Of a stretch of DNA of 64,000 nt, positions 56,456-64,000 are shown in pieces; the first letter of the stretch is position 1; each line of letters begins with the position of its first letter. The position numbers and the translations under genes were made by a program. A model generated the notes under the pieces. That model did no database searches and was not told the DNA's origin. It saw nothing but the letters and a program-made list of their open reading frames with translations. Origin of the DNA: Vibrio furnissii CIP 102972 (GTDB lineage Bacteria; Pseudomonadota; Gammaproteobacteria; Enterobacterales; Vibrionaceae); contig NZ_ACZP01000019.1 of the NCBI RefSeq assembly GCF_000176175.1, positions 1 through 64,000 on the forward strand, given 5' to 3'.

Positions 56456-58102
56456 CTAGGTGTTCTCTAACATATCATTGTTGGACGCGCCTGGCGGGAC
56501 CAACGGCCACACGTTCTCTTCTTCATCGATCGCAACGTGCAACAGGTAAGCGGTTTTGCTGGCCAGCATCTCTTTCAGCGCCGGTTCGACTTCCGCTTTC
56601 GTGGTGATGGTTTTACCCGGAATATCGAAGGCTTTCGCCAGCATGATGAAATCTGGGTTGTCATCGAGAATGGTTTCACTGTGGCGACCATCAAAGAACA
56701 GCGATTGCCACTGACGCACCATGCCCAGACGTTGGTTGTTCAGCAGCACCATCTTGACCGGGATCTGGCGACGCTTCAGCGTGCCCAGTTCCTGAATGTT
56801 CATCATGAACGAGCCGTCACCAGTGATGAGAATCGATGGGTCATTCGGGCGAGCCACCGCCGCGCCCATCGCGGCTGGCAGGCCAAAGCCCATGGTGCCA
56901 AGACCTGCCGATGAGATGAAGTTTTGCGGATCGCGTGGCTGAATGTGCTGCGCGGCCCACATTTGGTGCTGGCCGACGTCGGTCGAGACGATGGCGCTGT
57001 CTGGCATCATGTCTGACAGTTGTTTGAGCAGTAGTGGGGCAAAAATCGCATCGCCCGGGTGGTCGTAACGCCATTTGAATCCGCTGCGCAGGCTTTCACT
57101 GTGGTGAACCCAAGGCGAGATATCGTGGCTCAGTTCAAGCTGAGGCAAAATGATGTTGATGTCGCCGCGCAGTGCCGCATTGGCCTGACGCAGTTTGTTA
57201 AATTCCGCCGCATCGATATCGATATGAATGACTTTGGCGTGGGGCGCAAAGGTATCCAGCTTTCCGGTCACGCGGTCATCAAAGCGCGCGCCGACGACGA
57301 TCAACAGATCGCTTTCCTGCACCACTAAGTTTGCTGCCTTGGTGCCGTGCATGCCCAGCATGCCCAAATAATGTGGGTCGTGACGCTCGATGGTGCCGAG
57401 GCCTTTCAATGTGCTGACGGAGGGCATCGGGTTCAGGCGCAAGAACTCGCGCACGGTGTCGGTGGCTTTGGCCAGTTGCACGCCGCCGCCGACATATAAC
57501 ACCGGGCGCTCGCTGTGTGCTAATAACTGCTGCGCGTTCGCCAGTTGCTGGGCATCGACCTGCGGGATCGCAGGTGGCGTAAACGCCGGCAAAACGGAAA
57601 CTGGCGCTTGCCCCAATTGCACATCTTTGGCGATATCGACGATCACAGGGCCGGGACGACCTGCTTTGGCGACTTCAAACGCTTCCGCCAGCGTGGGGGC
57701 GAGTTCATGAATATCGGTCACGAGGTAGCTGTGTTTGGTACACGAGAGTGACATACCAATCACATCCATTTCTTGGAAGGCGTCAGTGCCAATGTGAGAA
57801 CTGGCGACCTGACCGGTAATTGCAACGAGAGGGACTGAATCGAGGAAGGCATCGGCAAGGCCGGTGACTAGGTTGGTGGCGCCTGGGCCAGAAGTGGCCA
57901 TACATACCGCCACGTCCTGTGTGGCTCTGGCCATGCCGATGGCTGCCATGGCGGCTCCCTGCTCGTGCCGACACAAGATGTGTTCGACACCGCCATCATA
58001 CAACGCATCATAGATGGGCATGATGGCGCCGCCGGGGTAACCAAAAACGGTTTTGATTCCCTGTTGTCTTAATGCGGCTACGACTAATTGAGCTCCGGTC
58101 AT
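56456..58102 (-). CDS. ilvG: acetolactate synthase II large subunit
   Basis: The 548-aa ThDP- and FAD-dependent enzyme condenses two pyruvates, or pyruvate plus 2-oxobutyrate. The catalytic glutamate lies in [13 protein letters not shown] and the ThDP motif is [17 protein letters not shown]. The frame is intact, unlike the frameshifted ilvG of E. coli K-12. The start at 58102 follows AGGAGG, while the in-frame 58156 lacks such a site. It is the first structural gene behind the attenuator. Confidence 0.97.
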   Translation of the reverse strand: MTGAQLVVAALRQQGIKTVFGYPGGAIMPIYDALYDGGVEHILCRHEQGAAMAAIGMARATQDVAVCMATSGPGATNLVTGLADAFLDSVPLVAITGQVASSHIGTDAFQEMDVIGMSLSCTKHSYLVTDIHELAPTLAEAFEVAKAGRPGPVIVDIAKDVQLGQAPVSVLPAFTPPAIPQVDAQQLANAQQLLAHSERPVLYVGGGVQLAKATDTVREFLRLNPMPSVSTLKGLGTIERHDPHYLGMLGMHGTKAANLVVQESDLLIVVGARFDDRVTGKLDTFAPHAKVIHIDIDAAEFNKLRQANAALRGDINIILPQLELSHDISPWVHHSESLRSGFKWRYDHPGDAIFAPLLLKQLSDMMPDSAIVSTDVGQHQMWAAQHIQPRDPQNFISSAGLGTMGFGLPAAMGAAVARPNDPSILITGDGSFMMNIQELGTLKRRQIPVKMVLLNNQRLGMVRQWQSLFFDGRHSETILDDNPDFIMLAKAFDIPGKTITTKAEVEPALKEMLASKTAYLLHVAIDEEENVWPLVPPGASNNDMLENT

Positions 58103-58236
58103 CGTAAGCCTCCTGTACAGCGATCCGACTCGCTGTCTGTTGTGTTGTGTTTGCACCTCATGTGCGGCTCCCCATTCTTCCTGCCATGTCTGGTGAGAGA
58201 TTCATCAGCATGTGCTTTTTTTAAGTCTAACAGTTG

Positions 58237-58274
58237 TAAAAAAACCCCCGGACTTTTCAGTGCGGGGGTTTTTT
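58237..58274 (-). terminator. attenuator terminator of the ilv operon
   Basis: On the minus strand AAACCCCCGCACTGAAAAGT-CCGGGGG followed by seven T forms a GC-rich hairpin 13 bp after the leader peptide stop. The segment CGCGGGGGCTT inside the leader coding region (58302-58312) can pair with the CCCCCGC strand, giving the alternative antiterminator. Confidence 0.85.
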
Positions 58275-58285
58275 GAATCTGGTGT

Positions 58286-58375
58286 CTATTTTGCGCCCAT
58301 AAGCCCCCGCGCGGTCATAATCAGGACCACGATAATAAGGCTAATCAGAGAGTTGAAACGGGCGTATAAGTTCAT
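58286..58375 (-). CDS. ilvL: ilv operon leader peptide
   Basis: A 29-codon frame starts at 58375 and encodes MNLYARFNSL ISLIIVVLIM TARGLMGAK. Eleven of its residues are Leu, Ile or Val, clustered as LISLIIVVLI. Ribosome stalling there when charged branched-chain tRNAs are scarce would prevent terminator formation. The peptide differs from E. coli IlvL in sequence but matches it in size, composition and position. Confidence 0.85.
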   Translation of the reverse strand: MNLYARFNSLISLIIVVLIMTARGLMGAK

Positions 58376-58582
58376 CGTAATAATTCTAAATGTTGTCGTA
58401 ATATCATACGAAATTGTTTGCGTCTCTAGTGGTAACACACATCTCTGTTACATGACAAGAAAAAAGTCATTCTTTTTTCACATTCTCGTTTTAACCCGCC
58501 GCGTTATATAACAACTGTCGTCACCCGCAGCTGAGCTCAATCGGTGCGGTGAATGGTTTTTAATCAGTAACGAAGGAACGTC

Positions 58583-60106
58583 ATGGGACTCGCAATTATT
58601 CACAGCCGCGCCAGCATTGGGGTACAGGCGCCGGCTGTGACGGTGGAAGTGCACATCAGCAACGGCATGCCGGGGTTTACGTTGGTCGGTTTGCCCGAGA
58701 CCACCGTCAAAGAATCCCGCGATCGCGTGCGCAGCGCCATCATCAACTCCAAATTTGAATTTCCCGCCAAACGCATTACGGTGAATTTAGCTCCCGCCGA
58801 TCTGCCCAAAGAGGGCGGCCGTTTTGATTTGCCGATCGCGCTCGGTATTTTGGCCGCTTCGGATCAGATAGCGCTGCCCAAACTGAGCGATCATGAGTTC
58901 ATTGGGGAATTGGCACTGTCGGGGGAAATTCGCAGCGTCAAAGGCGTGCTGCCTGCGGCGCTGGCTGCCAATCAAGCGCAGCGCAGTTTAGTGGTGCCTC
59001 ATCACAATGGCGATCAAGCCGCGTTGGTGGGGCAAGAGCAACATAAATCGGCGCGCACGTTACTTGAAGTGTGCGCTGACTTGTGCGGCCAGCAGACGTT
59101 GTCGCTGTTTCAAAGTGACGCGCACGCCGCTAGCGCGCCGCGCGAGCGCGACTTGCAGGACATCATTGGTCAGCAGCAGGGGAAGCGCGCGTTGGAGATC
59201 GCGGCGGCAGGCAATCACAATTTGCTGTTTCTCGGCCCGCCGGGCACGGGCAAAACCATGTTGGCCTCGCGGTTGTGCGACCTGCTGCCGGAGATGACCG
59301 AAGCCGAGGCGATGGAAACTGCGTCGGTGGCCTCGTTGACGCAACAAGAAATCAATCAGCACAACTGGAAACAGCGCCCGTTTCGCGCGCCGCATCATTC
59401 CAGTTCCATGGCTGCACTGGTGGGCGGCGGTTCGATTCCTCGCCCCGGAGAAATTTCGCTCGCCCACAATGGGTTGCTGTTTTTAGATGAAATGCCGGAG
59501 TTTGAACGCAAAGTGCTCGATTCGCTGCGCGAACCATTGGAATCGGGCGAGATCATTATCTCGCGTGCGCAGGGTAAAACTCGGTTCCCAGCACGGTTTC
59601 AGTTGGTTGGCGCGCTCAATCCGAGCCCGACCGGGTATTACGAAGGCAATCAGGCGCGGGTGAATCCGCAGGGGATTTTGCGTTACTTGAGCCGTTTGTC
59701 GGGGCCGCTGCTGGATCGCTTTGATATGTCGATCGAAATTCCGGCATTGCCCAAAGGCACTTTGTCACACGGCGGCGATCGCGGTGAACCGACGGCAGTG
59801 GTGCAGGCGCGGGTCTTTCGCGCGCGTGAAACCATGCTGGCGCGCAGTGGGAAAGTCAATGCGCTGCTCCACAGTCGTGAAATTGAAACTTACTGTCCGC
59901 TCAGTCAGCCGGATGCGGAGTTTCTGGAAAATGCATTGCATCGCTTGGGGTTATCGATTCGCGCCTATCATCGCATCATCAAGGTGGCACGCACCATCGC
60001 CGATCTCAGTGGCGAAGCACACATTCAGCGTGCGCATCTGGCCGAAGCGCTCGGTTATCGCGCCATGGATCGGTTACTCAAGCAGCTGACCGCCCAGTCC
60101 GTCTAG
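58583..60106 (+). CDS. comM: Mg-chelatase-like AAA+ ATPase ComM (YifB)
   Basis: The 507-aa hexameric helicase promotes branch migration of incoming DNA during natural transformation, shown for V. cholerae ComM. An N-terminal Lon-like domain (1-190) starts GLAIIHSRASIGVQA. The AAA+ core has Walker A GPPGTGKT (218-225) and Walker B LLFLDEMPEF near 300, and the C-terminal Mg_chelatase domain follows. AAGGA precedes the ATG. It is divergent from the ilv operon. Confidence 0.94.
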   Translation: MGLAIIHSRASIGVQAPAVTVEVHISNGMPGFTLVGLPETTVKESRDRVRSAIINSKFEFPAKRITVNLAPADLPKEGGRFDLPIALGILAASDQIALPKLSDHEFIGELALSGEIRSVKGVLPAALAANQAQRSLVVPHHNGDQAALVGQEQHKSARTLLEVCADLCGQQTLSLFQSDAHAASAPRERDLQDIIGQQQGKRALEIAAAGNHNLLFLGPPGTGKTMLASRLCDLLPEMTEAEAMETASVASLTQQEINQHNWKQRPFRAPHHSSSMAALVGGGSIPRPGEISLAHNGLLFLDEMPEFERKVLDSLREPLESGEIIISRAQGKTRFPARFQLVGALNPSPTGYYEGNQARVNPQGILRYLSRLSGPLLDRFDMSIEIPALPKGTLSHGGDRGEPTAVVQARVFRARETMLARSGKVNALLHSREIETYCPLSQPDAEFLENALHRLGLSIRAYHRIIKVARTIADLSGEAHIQRAHLAEALGYRAMDRLLKQLTAQSV

Positions 60107-60144
60107 GCGCGCAGTGCGCTGACCTTTGGCTTGTGTATTTCTTT

Positions 60145-60181
60145 CAGCGGGCAAGCGCGTATAATGGCCCGCTGTTTTTTT
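60145..60181 (+). terminator. intrinsic terminator of comM with an embedded -10 hexamer
   Basis: CAGCGGGC (60145-60152) and GCCCGCTG (60167-60174) form a perfect 8-bp stem followed by seven T. The 14-base loop contains TATAAT (60160-60165), probably the -10 element of the acyltransferase promoter, whose ATG is 45 bp further on. Confidence 0.75.
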
Positions 60182-60209
60182 ACTCAATTCATTGATTCCT
60201 ATAAATTCT

Positions 60210-61103
60210 ATGCTTGCTTACCTTCTGCTTGTGCTCAATATTGTGCTGGTGATCCTCAATACGGCCTTCAGTTCGCTGCTGATCTGTGCGATTGCGCTGA
60301 TCAAAGTGCTGCTGCCCACACCGAAACTGAAAGTCCTGGCCACTCGAATGGCAGACAAAGCGATGTGGCTGTGGGCAACGCTCAATGCGCGTATTTTATC
60401 GATGTCGAATCGGGTCGAGTGGGACATTGAGGGCGGGGAAGGCCTGAATCAGCAGGGCTGGTATTTGATGATCAGCAATCACCTCAGTTGGACGGATATT
60501 GTGGTGCTGTGCTGCGTGTTCAAAGACCGCATTCCGATGCCGAAATTTTTCCTCAAACAGCAACTGCTGTACGTGCCGTTTGTCGGCATGAGCTGTTGGG
60601 CGCTGGACATGCCGTTTATGCGTCGCTATTCGCGCGAATATTTACTGCGCCATCCCCACAAACGTGGTCAAGATTTGGCGACCACGCGTCGCTCATGCGA
60701 AAAGTTTAAATTTCACCCGACGACGGTGGTGAATTACGTTGAAGGTACGCGTTTCACGGTGCACAAACAGCGCGCGACGCGCTCGCCGTATCACCACTTG
60801 CTGATGCCCAAAAGCGGCGGCATTGCCTATACGCTGGCGGCGATGGGAGAACAGTTTTCCAATATCATTGATGTCACGCTGGCTTATCCGGACAACACCG
60901 AGAAACCCTTTCGCGACATGTTGATGGGCCGCATGACGCGCATTGTGGTGCGCATTCGCGTGTTGCCAGTCGATGCACAGGTGCGCGGTGATTATTTTCA
61001 TGACAAACCATACAAACGCCAGTTTCAGCAGTGGTTGGGGCAGCTATGGCAAGAGAAAGACCAGCTGTTACGCACGCTGTATGCGCCAAAATCCGATGCA
61101 TAA
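60210..61103 (+). CDS. membrane-bound acyltransferase, YihG-like
   Basis: The 297-aa LPLAT-family protein has one or two N-terminal membrane segments (residues 1-35) and the catalytic H-x4-D motif NHLSWTD near residue 88. It also has the acyl-acceptor motif VNYVEGTRFT near 180. It most likely transfers acyl groups to lysophosphatidic acid, as E. coli YihG does with polyunsaturated chains. The ATG at 60210 is chosen; a TTG at 60192 is possible. It converges with dsbA. Confidence 0.85.
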   Translation: MLAYLLLVLNIVLVILNTAFSSLLICAIALIKVLLPTPKLKVLATRMADKAMWLWATLNARILSMSNRVEWDIEGGEGLNQQGWYLMISNHLSWTDIVVLCCVFKDRIPMPKFFLKQQLLYVPFVGMSCWALDMPFMRRYSREYLLRHPHKRGQDLATTRRSCEKFKFHPTTVVNYVEGTRFTVHKQRATRSPYHHLLMPKSGGIAYTLAAMGEQFSNIIDVTLAYPDNTEKPFRDMLMGRMTRIVVRIRVLPVDAQVRGDYFHDKPYKRQFQQWLGQLWQEKDQLLRTLYAPKSDA

Positions 61104-61128
61104 AAAAGGGAGCCAGTGGCTCCCTTTT
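61103..61128. terminator. bidirectional terminator between the acyltransferase gene and dsbA
   Basis: AAAAAGGGAGCC-AGT-GGCTCCCTTTT is a near-perfect stem flanked by A and T runs between convergent genes. Confidence 0.9.
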
Positions 61129-61142
61129 GCAATGTGTTGAAC

Positions 61143-61742
61143 TTACTTACCCAGCAGGAAGTTGATCAGCGCGAAGTATTCGTCGGTTGATTTCACGCCT
61201 TGGGCTTGTACTAAGTAGTGATTGTTGACGATCACCGACGGCACGCCAGTCAGGCCGCTGTCTTGGAACTGCTTGTCAAAGCGACGCACCATTGAATCCA
61301 CCGCGAACCCGTTGAAAGCCGCGTCGAATTTCGCACCGTCGATGCCTTCATCGACAAAGATTTGGCGCAGTTCGGCATCGTTTTTCGGTGCTTTGTGCAT
61401 GGTGTGAATGCGGTTAAACATCACCGGAATCATTTTGTCTTCGACATTCAGTGCAATCATGGTCGCGTAAGCTTTGCTCATCGATTTACCCATGTTGCCG
61501 CCCATGAATGACACGTGGTTTTTTTGCAGTTTCACGCCTTCAGGCAGCTCTTTTTTCAACTGAGACATGATCGGCTCGAACGCATTGCAGTGCGGGCAGT
61601 AGAACGAGAAGTACTCGGTCACGCTCGGTTTCGCGGACGGTTCTAGGTCGAGCACTTTGTAATGCACCCCTTCTTTGAACTGTGCGGCATGGGCCGACAG
61701 GCTTAACATCAGGGTTGCAACCAGTGCAAACAGCTTTTTCAT
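61143..61742 (-). CDS. dsbA: thiol:disulfide interchange protein DsbA
   Basis: The 199-aa periplasmic oxidase introduces disulfides. A signal peptide ([19 protein letters not shown]) is followed by a thioredoxin fold with inserted helical domain. The active site is C49-P-H-C52 in [11 protein letters not shown] and the cis-proline loop is TGVPSVIV. The ATG at 61742 has GGAG upstream. It follows srkA by 30 bp, the conserved srkA-dsbA pair. Confidence 0.96.
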   Translation of the reverse strand: MKKLFALVATLMLSLSAHAAQFKEGVHYKVLDLEPSAKPSVTEYFSFYCPHCNAFEPIMSQLKKELPEGVKLQKNHVSFMGGNMGKSMSKAYATMIALNVEDKMIPVMFNRIHTMHKAPKNDAELRQIFVDEGIDGAKFDAAFNGFAVDSMVRRFDKQFQDSGLTGVPSVIVNNHYLVQAQGVKSTDEYFALINFLLGK

Positions 61743-61772
61743 TGTGAACTCCATTATTACTTTGAAGGCTTG

Positions 61773-62759
61773 TTACCATTGTGGCATCAGAGAGAGCGGT
61801 GGCTCTTCCAATGCCGCGATTTGTTCTTTGAATGCCAGCACCTGGCTCTCCCAGTATTTTGGATCATTAAACCAAGGAAAGGCGAGCGGAAAGGCTGGAT
61901 CTTGCCAACGTTTTGCCAACCATGCCATGTAGTGCACCATTCGTAGACCGCGCAGCGGCTCGATAAGTTTCAATTGATTCATGTTAAAATCGCAGAACTC
62001 TTGATAGCCTTCTAGCACGAGATCCAGTTGCATCAGTTTGTCGCTGCGCTCGCCGTTGAGCAACATCCACACATCTTGTACCGCAGGGCCATTGCGCGCA
62101 TCGTCGAGGTCGACGAAGAGTGGGCCGTCACGCCACAAAATATTGCCGGGATGGCAGTCGCCGTGCAGGCGAATCAACGCTTGATTCGGTTGCCAATGCT
62201 GCTCAATGCGGTTGATCAGCAGATCCAGATCGTGGAAAAAACTGTTTTCCAGATGCATGGGAATGCATTGCGCGTTGTGCAGCAGCGCGCGCGGTTGATA
62301 CAGGTATTCGTCTAACCCGATGGTCGGGCGATGCAGGAACGTTTTACTCGCGCCCACTTTATGAATGCGGCCGAGAAAGCGTCCGACCCACTCCAGCTGT
62401 TCTTCGTTGTCGACTTCAAACTGACGGCCGCCGACGCTGTTAAACAGCGCAAAATGGTACCCCTGATAATGGTGCAGTGACGCGCCGTTGATCACCAGTG
62501 GCGCGGCGAGTGGAATCTCGGCCTCGGCCAGCTCCAGTGCAAAGTCGTGCTCTTCCTGAATCTGTTCGATGCTCCAGCGCTGCGGGCGGTAGAACTTGAC
62601 CACGAAGCGGCGGCGATCTTCATCGCTGAACTGATACACGCGGTTTTCGTAGCTGTTGAGTGCCAGAAATCCTGATTCGGCGCGAATACCGATGCTCTCT
62701 AAGGCGTACCACATAAAATCGGGCGTCAGGGCATCAAACTGAAAATTTGCTTGTGTCAT
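61773..62759 (-). CDS. srkA: stress response kinase A (YihE)
   Basis: The 328-aa Ser/Thr kinase of the APH/choline kinase fold has the catalytic loop HGDCHPGNILWRD (around 200) and the metal motif VDLDDARNG. E. coli SrkA counters Cpx-linked stress and MazF-type death. It is upstream of dsbA in the same operon as in E. coli. Confidence 0.94.
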   Translation of the reverse strand: MTQANFQFDALTPDFMWYALESIGIRAESGFLALNSYENRVYQFSDEDRRRFVVKFYRPQRWSIEQIQEEHDFALELAEAEIPLAAPLVINGASLHHYQGYHFALFNSVGGRQFEVDNEEQLEWVGRFLGRIHKVGASKTFLHRPTIGLDEYLYQPRALLHNAQCIPMHLENSFFHDLDLLINRIEQHWQPNQALIRLHGDCHPGNILWRDGPLFVDLDDARNGPAVQDVWMLLNGERSDKLMQLDLVLEGYQEFCDFNMNQLKLIEPLRGLRMVHYMAWLAKRWQDPAFPLAFPWFNDPKYWESQVLAFKEQIAALEEPPLSLMPQW

Positions 62760-62764
62760 TGATT

Positions 62765-62790
62765 AAAAAGGGCTCATTGCTGAGCCCTTT
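62765..62790. terminator. terminator between ccoG and srkA
   Basis: AAAAGGGCTCA-TTGC-TGAGCCCTTTT is a perfect 11-bp stem. On the minus strand it ends ccoG transcription just upstream of the srkA start codon. Confidence 0.88.
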
Positions 62791-62803
62791 TCCATGTCGA
62801 GTG

Positions 62804-64000
62804 TTAAAGCTTTTTGATAAATCGGCTTTCCACTTGCATTGTGAATTGGTTGCTGTCATCGGTGAGTATAAACTGAATTGTCGCAACCGGAGAGCTGAGA
62901 TTGTCAGGTTTGACCCCCAAACTCATCGGCAGGTTGAGCACTTCGCCCGGTTCGACCTGCACCGTTTGCTTGCCGTACCACGAGACGTCGGTCAGACCGC
63001 TGACATCGAGCGTATAGGTTTGGATGTGCTGCGTTTTGTTGATTACCTTGAGGGTGTAGGTGTTTTCAATCTCGCCGGAGCTGTTGGTGCGGAACAACTG
63101 GCTGCGGTCGCGAATCACACTGAGCCCGGCCGGATCCACCGCGGCCACCTGAGCAAAGAACAAGCCGATCATCACCAGTAACACCGCACCATAACCCAGC
63201 AGTTTCGGCCGCATCACTTTGGTGTGTTTGCCCGACAAGCGGTGCTCGGTGGTGTAGCTGATCAAGCCTTTATCGTAGCCCATGCGTGCCATGGTGGTGT
63301 CACATGCGTCAATGCAGGCCCCGCAGTTGATGCACTCATATTGCAGGCCGTCACGAATATCGATACCGGTTGGACACACCTGAACGCACAAATCACAGTC
63401 AATGCAGTCACCCAAGCCGAGCGCTTTGGGATCGGCTTTGCGTGAACGCGGGCCGCGCTGTTCACCCCGTTCGGTGTTGTAACCCACAATGAAAGTGTCT
63501 TTGTCGAACATCGCCGATTGGAAGCGTGCGTACGGGCACATGTGAATACACATAATCGAGCGCATCCACCCCGCGTTGCCGTAAGTGCAGATGGCGAAGA
63601 ACATCACCCAGAACACCGGCCAGAAGGTGGCGTTGAAGGTAAAGAAATCGATCACCAAATCGCGCACTGGCACAAAGTAGCCGACAAAGGTAAACCCGGT
63701 CGCCAACGCAATCGCAAACCAAGCGATGTGTTTGGCGGTTTTGCGCATCGCCAAATTGGCGGTCATTTTGTTGCCGTCTTGCTTGCGGCGTTTGTTGGCG
63801 CTGCCTTCGAGTTTCTCTTCAAACCAGATGTACATGAAAGTCCATACGGTTTGCGGGCACAAGTAACCACACCACACGCGGCCTAAAAAGGTGGTGATAA
63901 AGAACAGGCCGAACGCGGCGATCATAAACAGCAGCGCGAGCAGGGTTAGATCCTGCGGGTATAAGGTGGTGCCAAAGAAGTTGAACTGCTGATGACCGAG
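62804..64000 (-). CDS. ccoG: cytochrome c oxidase accessory protein CcoG, C-terminal part (5' end beyond window)
   Basis: The coding frame is open to the window edge, so the first part of the gene is missing; 398 codons are present. Three or more membrane helices are followed by two 4Fe-4S motifs, CIDCDLCVQVCP and CINCGACIDACD, then a C-terminal Ig-like FixG domain. A membrane CGYLCPQTVW segment is also typical. CcoG (RdxA/FixG) supports assembly of cbb3 oxidase, including copper reduction. ccoNOPQ is not in view. Confidence 0.95.
   Translation of the reverse strand, partial: LGHQQFNFFGTTLYPQDLTLLALLFMIAAFGLFFITTFLGRVWCGYLCPQTVWTFMYIWFEEKLEGSANKRRKQDGNKMTANLAMRKTAKHIAWFAIALATGFTFVGYFVPVRDLVIDFFTFNATFWPVFWVMFFAICTYGNAGWMRSIMCIHMCPYARFQSAMFDKDTFIVGYNTERGEQRGPRSRKADPKALGLGDCIDCDLCVQVCPTGIDIRDGLQYECINCGACIDACDTTMARMGYDKGLISYTTEHRLSGKHTKVMRPKLLGYGAVLLVMIGLFFAQVAAVDPAGLSVIRDRSQLFRTNSSGEIENTYTLKVINKTQHIQTYTLDVSGLTDVSWYGKQTVQVEPGEVLNLPMSLGVKPDNLSSPVATIQFILTDDSNQFTMQVESRFIKKL

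Noticed and set aside
56456-58102. Possible ilvG frameshift as in E. coli K-12
   Set aside because: The frame is continuous for 548 codons with all expected motifs.

Overview
The window is the replication-origin region of the main chromosome of a gamma-proteobacterium, almost certainly a Vibrio. The basis is the proteins (DnaA, FadB, GlyS, a MneA-type exporter), the 16S rRNA 5' part, and a Vibrio-type gene order: trkH-hemG-rrn, fadBA, glmU-atp-parBA-rsmG-mnmG-oriC-mioC-mnmE-yidC-rnpA-rpmH, an amino-acid ABC transporter, then dnaA-dnaN-recF-gyrB. Base composition looks close to 50% G+C, which would fit the V. fluvialis/V. furnissii group, but the species is not settled from the sequence.

Layout. 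1-942: 5' end of a leftward 16S rRNA gene with its leader and two promoters. 943-3592: hemG, trkH and a YigZ-family gene. 3600-7207: fadBA with a FadR-like operator. 7225-9518: divergent punR/punC-type purine regulator and exporter. 9578-11182: divergent solute-binding protein and ABC permease with no ATPase. 11217-24110: leftward glmU, the nine-gene atp operon, parB, parA, rsmG and mnmG. 24238-24480: oriC. 24565-29145: mioC, mnmE, yidC, yidD, rnpA, rpmH. 29400-31624: amino-acid ABC importer lying between rpmH and dnaA. 31935-38038: dnaA, dnaN, recF, gyrB. 38223-39675: a Gre-domain gene with an unusual leader, a tiny basic protein, and a heat-shock gene with a sigma-32 promoter and a ROSE-type RNA thermometer. 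39687-44122: avtA and glyQS. 44338-45095: a manganese riboswitch and mneA. 45237-49161: tusA, two small membrane proteins and two coupled diguanylate cyclases. 49667-51653: LysR regulator and acuI. 51788-58375: ilvGMEDA operon with leader peptide and attenuator. 58583-64000: comM, a YihG-like acyltransferase, dsbA-srkA, and the C-terminal part of ccoG, which runs off the window.

Functionally this is mostly core genome: replication initiation and segregation, ATP synthesis, tRNA modification, ribosome/RNase P and membrane insertion, fatty acid oxidation, branched-chain amino acid synthesis and envelope redox chemistry. I see no insertion sequence, prophage, integron, CRISPR array, toxin-antitoxin pair or defence locus, and no evident new multi-gene system. 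The points most worth attention are in the non-coding DNA: the micro-ORF plus hairpin before the Gre-domain gene, the riboswitch expression platform, the perfect FNR-type palindrome before atpI, an intrinsic terminator between mioC and oriC, a terminator with a -10 element in its loop after comM, and the coupled cyclases that lack the usual inhibitory site.
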